Part shown: piece after piece, positions 36,745 through 45,833 of the stretch | Layout of the letters: each line of letters opens with the position of its first letter | Numbering within the stretch: the stretch's first letter is position 1 | Notes under the pieces: model-generated | What the model saw: only the letters and a program-made list of their open reading frames with translations | What the model was told of the DNA's origin: nothing | Database searches by the model: none | Assembly: GCA_015059435.1 (NCBI GenBank) | Contig: SVAJ01000001.1 | Location: 543,132-607,131 of the forward strand | Length of the DNA: 64,000 nucleotides | Reading direction: 5' to 3' | Source of the DNA: Bacillota bacterium | Lineage (GTDB): Bacteria > Bacillota_I > Bacilli_A > RF39 > UBA660 | Position numbers and translations under genes: made by a program

Positions 36745-38210
36745 GTGAACAAGAGTTAGTAAGAAGAGAAAAATTAAAAAATATTAATAATCCATATCCT
36801 GATAGATTTGAAGTTAATTATGAACTTAGTGAAGCAGGAAAGTTAGAAGATGGAGTTACAGGAGTAAAAGTAGCTGGACGTATTATTTTAATGCGTAAAA
36901 TGGGTAAAATGAGTTTCTTAACTATAGGTGATATTGAAGGTAGAATTCAAGTTTCTGTTAAAATGGATATGATAGGAGAAGAAGCTTATAAAGATTTTAA
37001 AGCTAATTATGATTTAGGTGACTTTATTGGAGTAGAGGGAGAAATATTTACTACACATACTGGTGAAAAGACAGTTAGAGCAAGTAGTATTAAATTCTTA
37101 GGAAAAGCTTTAAAACCATTACCTGAAAAATTCCATGGTGTTGAAGATATAGAAACTATTTATCGTGAAAGATATTTAGATTTAATTATGAATGATGAAG
37201 CTAAAAAGAAATTTTTATTTAGATCTAGATTTATTAGAGAAATAAGAAACTATTTAGATGAGGCTGGATATATTGAAATTGAAACTCCAATTTTAAATAA
37301 TAAAGCTAGTGGAGCAACTGCAAAACCATTTACTACTCATCATAATGCATTAGATATTGATTTATATTTAAGAATAGCTCCTGAAACATATCTTAAGAGA
37401 GCTGTAGTAGGTGGATTTACAAAAGTATTTGAAATAGCTAGATGTTTTAGAAATGAAGGAATGGATGCTACTCATTTACAAGACTTCACTATGATTGAAG
37501 GATATGCAGCATTTTATGATTATAAAGATAACATGAAATTTTTACGTGAAATGTTACAATCAATTATTATGAAATTATTTGGTACTTTAACAATAACTGT
37601 TGGAGATAAAGAAGTAGATTTAAGTGGTGAATGGGAAGCAGTAAGTTTCAAAGATTTAATATTACGTTACAGTGATATTGATATAAGTGTTTATAATACA
37701 AAAGAAAAATTATTAGAAAAAATAAAAGAAGATAAAATTGAAATAGATAGTGAAACACCACTTGAAAACTTAGGTTATGGAAACTTAGTTGATCAATTAT
37801 ATAAGAAAGTTGCTCGTGTGAATGTAATTAATCCAATTTTCTTAACTGAACATCCAATTAGTTTGAGTCCTTTAGCTCGTGCTAATGATGATAATCCTGA
37901 AATAACTGATCGTTTCCAATTAGTAATAAATGGTGCAGAAATCATTAATGCTTATTCTGAACTTGTTGATCCTCAAGAACAAGAAAAACGTTTATTAGAA
38001 CAAGCTCGTTTAAAAGCAGAAGGTGATGATGAAGCTATGCCTATGGATTATGACTATATTTCAGCTATGGAATGTGGTATGCCTCCAATTAGTGGTTGGG
38101 GAATGGGAATCGATAGAGTTGTTCAATTACTTACAAACTCTGATAATATCAAAGATGTTATATTATTCCCATTGATGAGACCATTGAATGATAACAAAGA
38201 TTCTAAATAG
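36732..38210 (+). CDS. lysS: Lysyl-tRNA synthetase, class II
   Basis: Charges tRNA-Lys. At 492 residues it is the normal size: an N-terminal OB-fold anticodon domain (VAGRIILMRKMGKMSFLTI), motif 1 around LDEAGYIEIETPIL, motif 2 RCFRNEGMDATHLQDFTMIE, and motif 3 GWGMGIDRVVQLLT. It starts at ATG 36732 inside the preceding gene and ends in a strong terminator. Confidence 0.98.
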   Translation: MRELSEQELVRREKLKNINNPYPDRFEVNYELSEAGKLEDGVTGVKVAGRIILMRKMGKMSFLTIGDIEGRIQVSVKMDMIGEEAYKDFKANYDLGDFIGVEGEIFTTHTGEKTVRASSIKFLGKALKPLPEKFHGVEDIETIYRERYLDLIMNDEAKKKFLFRSRFIREIRNYLDEAGYIEIETPILNNKASGATAKPFTTHHNALDIDLYLRIAPETYLKRAVVGGFTKVFEIARCFRNEGMDATHLQDFTMIEGYAAFYDYKDNMKFLREMLQSIIMKLFGTLTITVGDKEVDLSGEWEAVSFKDLILRYSDIDISVYNTKEKLLEKIKEDKIEIDSETPLENLGYGNLVDQLYKKVARVNVINPIFLTEHPISLSPLARANDDNPEITDRFQLVINGAEIINAYSELVDPQEQEKRLLEQARLKAEGDDEAMPMDYDYISAMECGMPPISGWGMGIDRVVQLLTNSDNIKDVILFPLMRPLNDNKDSK

Positions 38211-38223
38211 AATCTTTTTTTTT
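38196..38223 (+). terminator. Intrinsic terminator of dusB-lysS
   Basis: AAAGATTCTA and TAGAATCTTT form a 10-bp stem overlapping the stop codon, followed by nine T. Confidence 0.9.
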
Positions 38224-38287
38224 CAAAAAATTATAAATACTTGTAAAATTGGTGTTAAGTTAGTATAATGATAATGGGAGGGATAAT

Positions 38288-39763
38288 ATGAAAAAACATA
38301 ATATTTTCAAAGTAGTTCTTATTACTTTACTTGTAATGGTATTACTAACTTGGTTATTCCCAGTTGGAACAATATCAACTACAGGATATAGTGAACAAGG
38401 ACGTGCACAAATTGGTTTGTTTGATCTAGTAAACAATACTTTAGCAGCACTAAGCTATTTTGGTAATATAGTTATCTATATTCTAATAGTTGGTGGATTT
38501 TATGGAATCTTATCAAAAATTCCTGCTTACCGTGTTGTATTAGACAAACTAGTAACTAAATTCAAAGGAAAGGAAAAAGTAGTTTTATCTATTATAATGG
38601 TATTACTTGCAGTATTAACTTCTGTAGGTGGAATACAATTAGGATTAGTTGTATTTTTCCCAATGTTAATCGCATTAATATTATTAATGGGATATGACAA
38701 AGTTGTTGCTGCTTTAACAGTTGTTGGATCTACAATGATTGGTATTGCTGGTACTACATTTGGATATTCTAATATTAATGTTATTATGCAAGCTTTAAAT
38801 ATTAGTAAAATAACTTCAGAAATTTTAGCTAAAATTGTTATTTTAGTATTAGGGTTAGTATTATTAATATTTAATACATTAATGTATATTAAGAAACAAG
38901 AAAACAAAACTACTAAAAAAGCTACAAAAGCAGCTTCTAAAATTAAAAAAGAAGTTGTTGCAAAAGTTGATGAAATTGAAGGATTTGTTCCTGAAAAAGT
39001 ATCTGCTAGAAAGAAAGTTTCTAGTTGGCCAGTTATTACAGTTTTAAGTGTATTATTTATTATTGTAGTATTATCATTAGTATCTTGGTCAGGTGCATTT
39101 AAGATTACTGTTTTTGAAAAAGCAACAGAGGCTGTAACTAAATTTGAATTATTCAAATTCCCATTATTTGCTAAGATATTAGGTACTTTTAATCCATTTG
39201 GAACATGGACTATTAATGATTTAAATATTGTTATAGTATTATTTACTTTATTATTAGCATTCATTTATAAAATGGAAACTGATGAAGTTATTGATGCATT
39301 TGTAGCAGGAGCTAAAAAGGCTTTAGCACCAGCATTCATAGTATTCTTAATCTATGTATGTTTTGTATGTACTTTATCTTTATATCAACCTTTCCAAGCA
39401 TCATTTAATATATTTATGTACAATGGATTATTAAGTTTAACTAAAGAATTTAATATCTTTACAGGAACTTTAGTTGCTATTTTAGCAAGTGTATTTAATG
39501 TTGAACCATCATATACATTCCAAAGTGCATTAGTTGTATTACCAACTATTATCAAGAGTACTTCTGATTATTCAATAGTTGCTGTAGTATTCCAATCAGT
39601 TTATGGATTAACTATGTTAGTTGCTCCTACAAGTGTAATCTTAATGGGAACATTAACTTACTTAGAAATTCCATATACTAAATGGTTAAAAACAGTTTGG
39701 AAATTAGTATTAGAACTATTAGCTGTATTATTAGTTGTATTTATTATATTAGCTTTAGTTTAA
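38288..39763 (+). CDS. YfcC/DcuC-type membrane transporter
   Basis: A 491-residue polytopic membrane protein with about 11-12 hydrophobic segments and a central Lys/Ala-rich cytoplasmic loop (about 203-245). The start (LVMVLLTWLFPVGTIS), GGFYGILSK and GSTMIGIAGTTFGYSN resemble the YfcC/C4-dicarboxylate anaerobic carrier group of the ion-transporter superfamily. The substrate (dicarboxylate, amino acid or basic peptide) cannot be told from sequence. It is a single-gene unit with its own terminator. Confidence 0.7.
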   Translation: MKKHNIFKVVLITLLVMVLLTWLFPVGTISTTGYSEQGRAQIGLFDLVNNTLAALSYFGNIVIYILIVGGFYGILSKIPAYRVVLDKLVTKFKGKEKVVLSIIMVLLAVLTSVGGIQLGLVVFFPMLIALILLMGYDKVVAALTVVGSTMIGIAGTTFGYSNINVIMQALNISKITSEILAKIVILVLGLVLLIFNTLMYIKKQENKTTKKATKAASKIKKEVVAKVDEIEGFVPEKVSARKKVSSWPVITVLSVLFIIVVLSLVSWSGAFKITVFEKATEAVTKFELFKFPLFAKILGTFNPFGTWTINDLNIVIVLFTLLLAFIYKMETDEVIDAFVAGAKKALAPAFIVFLIYVCFVCTLSLYQPFQASFNIFMYNGLLSLTKEFNIFTGTLVAILASVFNVEPSYTFQSALVVLPTIIKSTSDYSIVAVVFQSVYGLTMLVAPTSVILMGTLTYLEIPYTKWLKTVWKLVLELLAVLLVVFIILALV

Positions 39764-39766
39764 TGT

Positions 39767-39790
39767 AAAGAAGCCTAGCGCTTCTTTTTT
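39767..39790 (+). terminator. Intrinsic terminator of the transporter gene
   Basis: AAAGAAGC and GCTTCTTT stem followed by a T run. Confidence 0.85.
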
Positions 39791-39850
39791 ATTGTCTTAA
39801 TATTATTAGTATGTTACACTATTAAAGTGCATTTACAGGAGGAATAATTT

Positions 39851-40294
39851 ATGACAATAGAAGAAAAATGTGTATTAGATAAAATATTAGAAGGAAAAGT
39901 TTCTGTATTACCAGTTTCAATAGCTATTGGTGTTGCTTATAAAATAGTAGAGTCTGGTAATTTAGAAGAAGATGGGTTTGAGCATGGTTATCTATATTTA
40001 CCACAAGGCTCAGGAATTAGAGAGCATGCTCATGTATCTGATATAGAAAGATATAAAGTTGTATTTGGTGATTTAAATGTTAAAGGTGAAAAAGTTACTA
40101 GTAATATATGTGATTTAGGATGTAGTCATGACATTGGAGTTGTTAACCGAGATACAGTTATTGAAACATGTAAGATAAGCAGTAAATTTTTATCATCAGG
40201 ATATCAAAAGAATATGGAAGCACTTTTTGAGGTGTTTTCAAGAGATAATTATATTGTGGAATATAATAAAAAAAATAGGACATATGTTAAATAG
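39851..40294 (+). CDS. Cupin-like protein of unknown function
   Basis: A 147-residue protein fitting cupin motif 1: Gly, then HAH (HxH), four residues, Glu, six residues, Gly (GIREHAHVSDIERYKVVFG, about residues 54-72). A looser second motif, GCSHDIGVVN near residue 94, supplies another His. Metal binding is likely; the reaction is unknown. It occupies the place before clpC where ctsR-mcsA-mcsB stand in Bacillus, but it resembles none of them. Confidence 0.6.
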   Translation: MTIEEKCVLDKILEGKVSVLPVSIAIGVAYKIVESGNLEEDGFEHGYLYLPQGSGIREHAHVSDIERYKVVFGDLNVKGEKVTSNICDLGCSHDIGVVNRDTVIETCKISSKFLSSGYQKNMEALFEVFSRDNYIVEYNKKNRTYVK

Positions 40295-40388
40295 TCTTTT
40301 TTTTTATTTTTTTTGTCATTTTTTTTTGTACGTAATTTATTGAAAACAGAGTATGTTAATTTTAAAATTATCTTAGGAGATGATAAAT

Positions 40389-42614
40389 ATGTTTTCAAAA
40401 TTTGATGAAGAAGCACAAAAGATTTTAATAATGGCAAAAAAGGAAATGTTAGAGTTAAAACATCCATATGTAGGTAGTGAACACTTATTACTTTCCATTT
40501 TAAAAAATGATTTATCTATTTCTAGATATATGGCAGGGTTTGGTTTAACTTATGACAAATTTAGAAATGAAATAGTTAAAATAATAGGTGTGGGTAATAC
40601 AGCAAGTGAGTGGTTTTTATTTACTCCTTTATTAAAGAGAATAATAGAAAATGCTATTTTGGATAGCAAGCAGAATAGTCAAATAGTTGGTGTAGAGAGA
40701 CTTTTTCTTTCATTGTTGGAAGAAGGAGAAGGTGTTGCTAATAGAATATTACTTGGAATGAATATAGATATAGATGTATTATATGAAAAATTTTCTAGTA
40801 AATTTAATTTTTCTTCTAGAAATAATTGTAGGTCTTTATCAATAGAAAAGTATTCTGTTGATTTAAATGAAATTGCAAGTAATGATAACTTTTCTCCTAT
40901 TATAGGTAGGGATAAAATTATTAATCGAATAATTGAAGTGTTACTTAGAAAAAATAAAAATAATCCTTTGCTAATTGGTGAAGCTGGAGTTGGTAAAACA
41001 GCTTTAGTTGAGGAGTTAGCCAGACGTATTGAGAAAAAGTTAGTTCCTAGAGAACTATATAATAAAAGAATATTTAATATATCAATGGCCTCTTTAATAT
41101 CCGGTACTAAGTATAGAGGGGAATTTGAAGAGCGGATAAGTAAAATTATTAAAGAAGTAGAAAAGGATAAAAATGTGATTTTATTTGTTGACGAAATTCA
41201 TACTATTGTAGGTGCAGGTGGAGCAGAAGGGGCAATAGACGCTTCTAATATTTTAAAACCATATTTAGCTAGAGGGAAAATAAAATTGATTGGTGCAACT
41301 ACAAGAGAAGAGTATTCAAAATATTTAGAGGATGATAAGGCACTGGACAGAAGATTCCAGAAAATTTATGTGGAAGAGTCTACAGTTAAAGAAACTGAAG
41401 ATATTTTATTTAATATAAGAAAGTCTTATGAAGATTTTCATGGTATAAAAATAAGTGATAATGTCATTAAAGCAATAGTGCAATTATCTAACAAGTATTT
41501 AAAAAGAGGGATGGAGCCAGATAAGTCTATTGATATTCTAGATTGTGCTTGTACTAAGACTCTTTTGATAGATAATGAGTATGAAAAGAGAGTTAAAGAT
41601 TTAACTAGTAAGTTAAATACAACTATTTCTAGAAAGAATCAGGCTATTATAGATCATGATTTTAAGACTGCTTCTGTTTTACGTACAAATGAATTTGATT
41701 TGAAGGATAAAATTAATAATTTAGATCTTTTAATTTCTAAAAAAAATTTAAGGAAGGAAATTACTCTTGATACATTATATGATGTTATTTATGATAAGAC
41801 TAGGGTACCTATTAAAAATATTATTAATTTAGATAAATGTAAATTAGAAAGACAATTAAATAGTAAAATAGTTGGTCAAAGACAAATTATTAGTGATATT
41901 TTAGATGTAAGTATTAGTAAAATTCAAAAAAATAGGTTGTCATCTTTTTTATTAGTTGGAAAAAGTGGGCTAGGAAAGACATTTTTGGCGAAAGAGTATG
42001 CTAAAACTCTATATTCTTCTGATTCTTTTATAAAAATTGATATGAGTGAGTATAAAGATAGTAGTTCAATTAGTAAAATTATTGGTTCTAATCCAGGATA
42101 TGTTGGTTATAATGATAAGAATAATATTTTGGAAAAAGTTAAATATAATCCATACTCAGTTATATTACTTGATGAAATAGAGAAGGCTCATTCTTCTGTT
42201 TTGAAATTGTTTTTGCAGGTTTTTGATGATGGATATATGTCTAATTCAAGAGGTGAGAAAATAGATTTTAGTAATACAGTTATATTTATGACTTCAAATT
42301 TAGGTTGTGATAAAAATAGTATTGGATTTGTTAATAGAAATTATCAGTTGGTATTAGAAAAGATTAAATCATTTTTAGGGGTTGAATTAGTTAATCGAAT
42401 AGATAAGGTAATACTGTTTAATGACTTTACTGAAAGGGATATTAAAAAGATTATTAGTAACAAGTTAAAAGATTTTTGTAATGATAATAATTTAGATATT
42501 GATTATTCTTTGTATGTTGAAAAGATTAAAGATGAGTGTAATTACTTAGAACAAGGTGCTCGTGGCATAGATAAAATTATTTTTAGTTTGTTTAGTAATA
42601 TAGTTAGTGTTTAA
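40389..42614 (+). CDS. clpC: ATP-dependent Clp protease ATPase subunit ClpC
   Basis: Unfoldase partner of ClpP, 741 residues. It has an N-terminal double Clp-N repeat (HPYVGSEHLLLSIL), first Walker A GEAGVGKTALVEE near 196, a middle UVR-like region, second Walker A GKSGLGKTFLAKEYAK near 520, and the ClpP-docking tripeptide IGF in NSIGFVN. It is shorter than Bacillus ClpC (810) and stops just after the GARGIDKII helix, so the usual C-terminal strands are missing. ATG 40389 has AGGAG 9 nt upstream. Confidence 0.93.
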   Translation: MFSKFDEEAQKILIMAKKEMLELKHPYVGSEHLLLSILKNDLSISRYMAGFGLTYDKFRNEIVKIIGVGNTASEWFLFTPLLKRIIENAILDSKQNSQIVGVERLFLSLLEEGEGVANRILLGMNIDIDVLYEKFSSKFNFSSRNNCRSLSIEKYSVDLNEIASNDNFSPIIGRDKIINRIIEVLLRKNKNNPLLIGEAGVGKTALVEELARRIEKKLVPRELYNKRIFNISMASLISGTKYRGEFEERISKIIKEVEKDKNVILFVDEIHTIVGAGGAEGAIDASNILKPYLARGKIKLIGATTREEYSKYLEDDKALDRRFQKIYVEESTVKETEDILFNIRKSYEDFHGIKISDNVIKAIVQLSNKYLKRGMEPDKSIDILDCACTKTLLIDNEYEKRVKDLTSKLNTTISRKNQAIIDHDFKTASVLRTNEFDLKDKINNLDLLISKKNLRKEITLDTLYDVIYDKTRVPIKNIINLDKCKLERQLNSKIVGQRQIISDILDVSISKIQKNRLSSFLLVGKSGLGKTFLAKEYAKTLYSSDSFIKIDMSEYKDSSSISKIIGSNPGYVGYNDKNNILEKVKYNPYSVILLDEIEKAHSSVLKLFLQVFDDGYMSNSRGEKIDFSNTVIFMTSNLGCDKNSIGFVNRNYQLVLEKIKSFLGVELVNRIDKVILFNDFTERDIKKIISNKLKDFCNDNNLDIDYSLYVEKIKDECNYLEQGARGIDKIIFSLFSNIVSV

Positions 42615-42658
42615 ATCTTTTTAATATTGTGTTATAATACCGACAGGTAGGTGATATT

Positions 42659-44053
42659 ATGTATTTATATAATACTTTAACTAGAAAAGTAGAAGAATTT
42701 ATTCCAAATCATGGTCGTGAGGTTAAAATGTATACATGTGGGCCTACTGTTTATCATTATGCTCATATAGGAAACATTAGAAATTATATAGGGCATGATA
42801 TCTTAGAAAAGACATTAAAGTATCTTGGTTATGATGTTACTCGCGCTATGAATATTACAGATGTTGGTCATTTAACTAGTGATAGTGACTCTGGTGAAGA
42901 TAAGATGGAAGTTGCTAGAAAAAGAGAGAATAAGACAGCAATGGAAATAGCTAAATTTTATACAGAGGCATTTTTTAAGGACTTTGATAAAGTTAATTGT
43001 GATAAACCAAGTATTATTTCACCAGCTACTGATAATATAGATATGTATATTAAAATTATTGAAAAGTTAATTAAAGACGATTATGCATATGTATCTGGCG
43101 GAAATGTATATTTTGATATTAATAAATTAGATGATTATTATGTGTTAACTAATCACCAAGAAGATAATATGGTGGTAGGTGCTCGTGATGGAGTAGAAGA
43201 GGATAATAACAAAAGAAATCAAGCTGATTTTGCTTTGTGGTTTACTACTAGTAAGTTTGAAAATCATGAATTATTATGGGATTCACCTTGGGGTAAAGGT
43301 TATCCTGGTTGGCATATAGAATGTTCAGGTATTTCAATTAAATACTTAGGTGAATATTTGGATATTCATGGTGGCGGTGTGGATAATATATTCCCACATC
43401 ATACAAATGAGATTGCTCAAAGCGAAGCATATTTAGGTCATAAATGGTGTAATTATTGGTTTCATAATGAACATTTATTAGATGATTCAGGTAAGATGAG
43501 TAAATCTAAAGGAGCCATACTTACAGTTAGTTTACTAGAACAACAAGGATATGATCCACTTGCTTTTAGATTTATGTGTTTAACTTCTCATTATAGAAAG
43601 CAATTAGTATTTTCATATGAGGCATTAAAACAAGCAGAGACTACTTTAAATAAATTGCGTTCTCGTATTTCTAATATTACTGAAGAAGGAGAATTTGATA
43701 AAGAAAAGTTTGACTCTTATAATAATAAATTTAAGGAAGAGTTAAGTAATGACTTAAATACTGCAAATGCTATTACAGTTTTATATGATGTATTAAAAGA
43801 TAATTCCTTAAATGGAAAAACTAAATTAGAATTAGTTAATAGTTTTGATCAAGTTTTTGATGTAGAGCTAATTAAAAAAGAAATTGAAATAGATGGTGAA
43901 TTAAAGAAATATATAGAAGAAAAAATATTAGAAAGAAAAGAAGCTAAAAAATCAAAAGATTTTGAAAAAGCTGATAGTATTAGAGATGAACTTCTAAAGA
44001 AAGGTGTTAAACTTATCGACACAAGAGAAGGAACTAGTTATGAATTAATTTAG
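42659..44053 (+). CDS. cysS: Cysteinyl-tRNA synthetase
   Basis: Class I synthetase, 464 residues, zinc-dependent. Cys in MYTCGPTVYHYAHIGN at residue 28, HIECSGISIKYLG, DIHGGGVDNIFPHH, and the KMSKSKGA loop near 281 supply zinc and ATP binding. The C-terminal anticodon domain ends with LIDTREGTSYEL. It has an upstream TGTTATAAT box (42630-42638) and RBS TAGGTGAT. clpC-cysS-mrnC-rlmB-sigH is a shortened form of the Bacillus order. Confidence 0.97.
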   Translation: MYLYNTLTRKVEEFIPNHGREVKMYTCGPTVYHYAHIGNIRNYIGHDILEKTLKYLGYDVTRAMNITDVGHLTSDSDSGEDKMEVARKRENKTAMEIAKFYTEAFFKDFDKVNCDKPSIISPATDNIDMYIKIIEKLIKDDYAYVSGGNVYFDINKLDDYYVLTNHQEDNMVVGARDGVEEDNNKRNQADFALWFTTSKFENHELLWDSPWGKGYPGWHIECSGISIKYLGEYLDIHGGGVDNIFPHHTNEIAQSEAYLGHKWCNYWFHNEHLLDDSGKMSKSKGAILTVSLLEQQGYDPLAFRFMCLTSHYRKQLVFSYEALKQAETTLNKLRSRISNITEEGEFDKEKFDSYNNKFKEELSNDLNTANAITVLYDVLKDNSLNGKTKLELVNSFDQVFDVELIKKEIEIDGELKKYIEEKILERKEAKKSKDFEKADSIRDELLKKGVKLIDTREGTSYELI

Positions 44054-44055
44054 AT

Positions 44056-44079
44056 AAAGGCTATGCCTTTTTCTTTTTT
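44056..44079 (+). terminator. Short intrinsic terminator of cysS
   Basis: AAAGGC-TAT-GCCTTT hairpin followed by T-rich DNA. Confidence 0.65.
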
Positions 44080-44105
44080 GTGTTATAATTTATTCAGGTG
44101 ATTTT

Positions 44106-44480
44106 ATGAAAACGTGTGAAATAAATGTTTTAGTACTTGCCTATTTAGGTGATACTATATATGAAAATTATATAAGAAGATATCTTATAGATAGTGGTAT
44201 TGGAAATGTTAATGATTTACAGCGAGAATCAATAAAGTATGTAAGTGCTAAGAGTCAAGCTAAATATTTGACGGATATGATGGAAAGTGGATTTTTATCA
44301 GATGAAGAAATAGGTATTGTAAAAAGAGCACGTAATTATAAGACTACTTCACATCCTAAAAATTGTGATATAGTTACTTATAAATATGCGACTGGATTAG
44401 AAGCTTTAATTGGTTATTTAGAGTTAGAAAATCAAAAAAGTAGAATTGATGAAATAATGAATTATATATTAGGGAGGTAG
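44106..44480 (+). CDS. mrnC: Mini-ribonuclease III
   Basis: RNase III-like catalytic domain without the RNA-binding domain; matures 23S rRNA in Bacillus. In 124 residues it has LAYLGDTIYENYIRRYLI with the acidic active-site Asp, and the helix GLEALIGYLEL with the second catalytic Glu. A TATAAT box at about 44084 and TCAGGTGAT lead to ATG 44106. It lies just before rlmB as in Bacillus. Confidence 0.95.
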   Translation: MKTCEINVLVLAYLGDTIYENYIRRYLIDSGIGNVNDLQRESIKYVSAKSQAKYLTDMMESGFLSDEEIGIVKRARNYKTTSHPKNCDIVTYKYATGLEALIGYLELENQKSRIDEIMNYILGR

Positions 44481-44483
44481 ATT

Positions 44484-45179
44484 ATGTTAGTATATGGTAG
44501 AAATGTTGCAAAAGAAATTTTACAAAATCCTAAAAAAGTTAAAAAAATAATTTTACAAGAAGGATTTGATGATAAAAGTGTTCTTTCTTTAATTGAAAAT
44601 ACTAATTTGAATATTATTTATAAACAAAAACGTGAAATTGATCGTTTGGCAGATGGTGTTCATCAAGGTATAATTTTAGATGTTACGGATTATAAGTATT
44701 ATGACTTAAGTGATCTTAGTAATGAAGAGTCATTTGTAGTTATATTAGATCATTTAGAAGATCCTCATAATTTTGGAGCTATTATTAGAACATGTGAGGC
44801 TGCAGGGGTAGATGCGATTATTATTCCTAAAGATAGACAAGTTCAAGTTAATGCGACTGTTATGAAGACTAGTGTTGGAACTCTTGATAGTATGAAAATA
44901 ATTCAAGTTACTAATTTACCAACTGCATTATCAAAACTTAAAGATCAAGGTTTTTGGATAGTTGGTACAGCCTTAGAAAATAGTGTTGATTATCGTGAAA
45001 TAGACTATTCTGGTAAGATTGGTCTTGTTATAGGTAACGAGGGTTCTGGTATGTCTAGATTAGTTAAGGAAAATTGTGATTTTATTGCGAAAATACCGAT
45101 GTATGGAACAACTAATAGTTTGAATGCATCTGTAGCCAGTGGAATTATGATATATGAGGTAGTCCGTAACAGAAAGTAG
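44484..45179 (+). CDS. rlmB: 23S rRNA 2'-O-methyltransferase RlmB (TrmH/SpoU family)
   Basis: SPOUT-fold methyltransferase, 231 residues. It has an N-terminal substrate-binding domain with VLVYGRNVAKEIL, then motif 1 LEDPHNFGAIIRTCEAAG, motif 2 IGLVIGNEGSGMSRL, and motif 3 IPMYGTTNSLNASVASGI. It starts 4 bp after mrnC behind GGGAGG and precedes the sigma factor, matching Bacillus yazC-yacO. Confidence 0.94.
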   Translation: MLVYGRNVAKEILQNPKKVKKIILQEGFDDKSVLSLIENTNLNIIYKQKREIDRLADGVHQGIILDVTDYKYYDLSDLSNEESFVVILDHLEDPHNFGAIIRTCEAAGVDAIIIPKDRQVQVNATVMKTSVGTLDSMKIIQVTNLPTALSKLKDQGFWIVGTALENSVDYREIDYSGKIGLVIGNEGSGMSRLVKENCDFIAKIPMYGTTNSLNASVASGIMIYEVVRNRK

Positions 45180-45186
45180 AGGTGTT

Positions 45187-45780
45187 ATGGATTATAAATA
45201 TGTAAATGATTATGAAGTTTTATATCGAATAGAGGAAAAGGATGATTATGCTGAAGATATTTTATATAAGAAGTATTATCCAGCTATTAAAAATACTGTT
45301 ATTAAGTATTTACCATTAGTAAAGAATAAAGGTTTAGAAATTGATGATTTAATTCAAGAAGGCTATTTAGGATTAAGTAATGCTATTAGAACATATAGAG
45401 ATAATCAAAATGTCCTTTTTTATTCTTATGCATGTTTATGTATAGAAAGACAAATAAGCACATGTTGTAGAAGAGCTTCTAGTAGGAAGCAAGAAATATT
45501 AAATAATAGTTATTTTGATGATTATATATTTAATAACTTATCAAATGATTTTGAATATAATTCACTGGATAATATAGGCGATAATATTTCAGCATATGAA
45601 GATTTTATGGAATATAAGAGTATGTTCAACTTCATTGATGGTTGTGTGTTTGAACTTAGGTATAATGGTTTTTCTTACAGAGAAATATCTGAACTATTAG
45701 ATTTATCTATTTCTACTGTAGATGGAAAGTTATCTAAGGTTCGGAAAACTTTACATAGTGTAGTAAAAAAAACAATATAA
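45187..45780 (+). CDS. sigH: RNA polymerase sigma factor, SigH-like
   Basis: Alternative sigma-70 family factor of 197 residues. Region 2 shows EIDDLIQEGYLGLSNAIRTY and FYSYACLCIERQI; region 4 has a helix-turn-helix YREISELLDLSISTVDGKLSK. In Bacillus SigH drives early sporulation and competence genes, and lies between rlmB/yacP and secE. The synteny and the ComK-like and spore genes nearby support the assignment; the cysteine pair CCRR near residue 97 is unusual. Confidence 0.88.
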   Translation: MDYKYVNDYEVLYRIEEKDDYAEDILYKKYYPAIKNTVIKYLPLVKNKGLEIDDLIQEGYLGLSNAIRTYRDNQNVLFYSYACLCIERQISTCCRRASSRKQEILNNSYFDDYIFNNLSNDFEYNSLDNIGDNISAYEDFMEYKSMFNFIDGCVFELRYNGFSYREISELLDLSISTVDGKLSKVRKTLHSVVKKTI

Positions 45781-45833
45781 AGTTTGTTTTTTTTTATTTT
45801 TGGGTTTAAAATGATAGTAGGGTGAATAGGTAT

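Noticed and set aside
38527-39264. Long antisense open frame within the transporter gene
   Set aside because: It is a reading-frame shadow of a conserved membrane protein, with no ribosome site and low-complexity translation.
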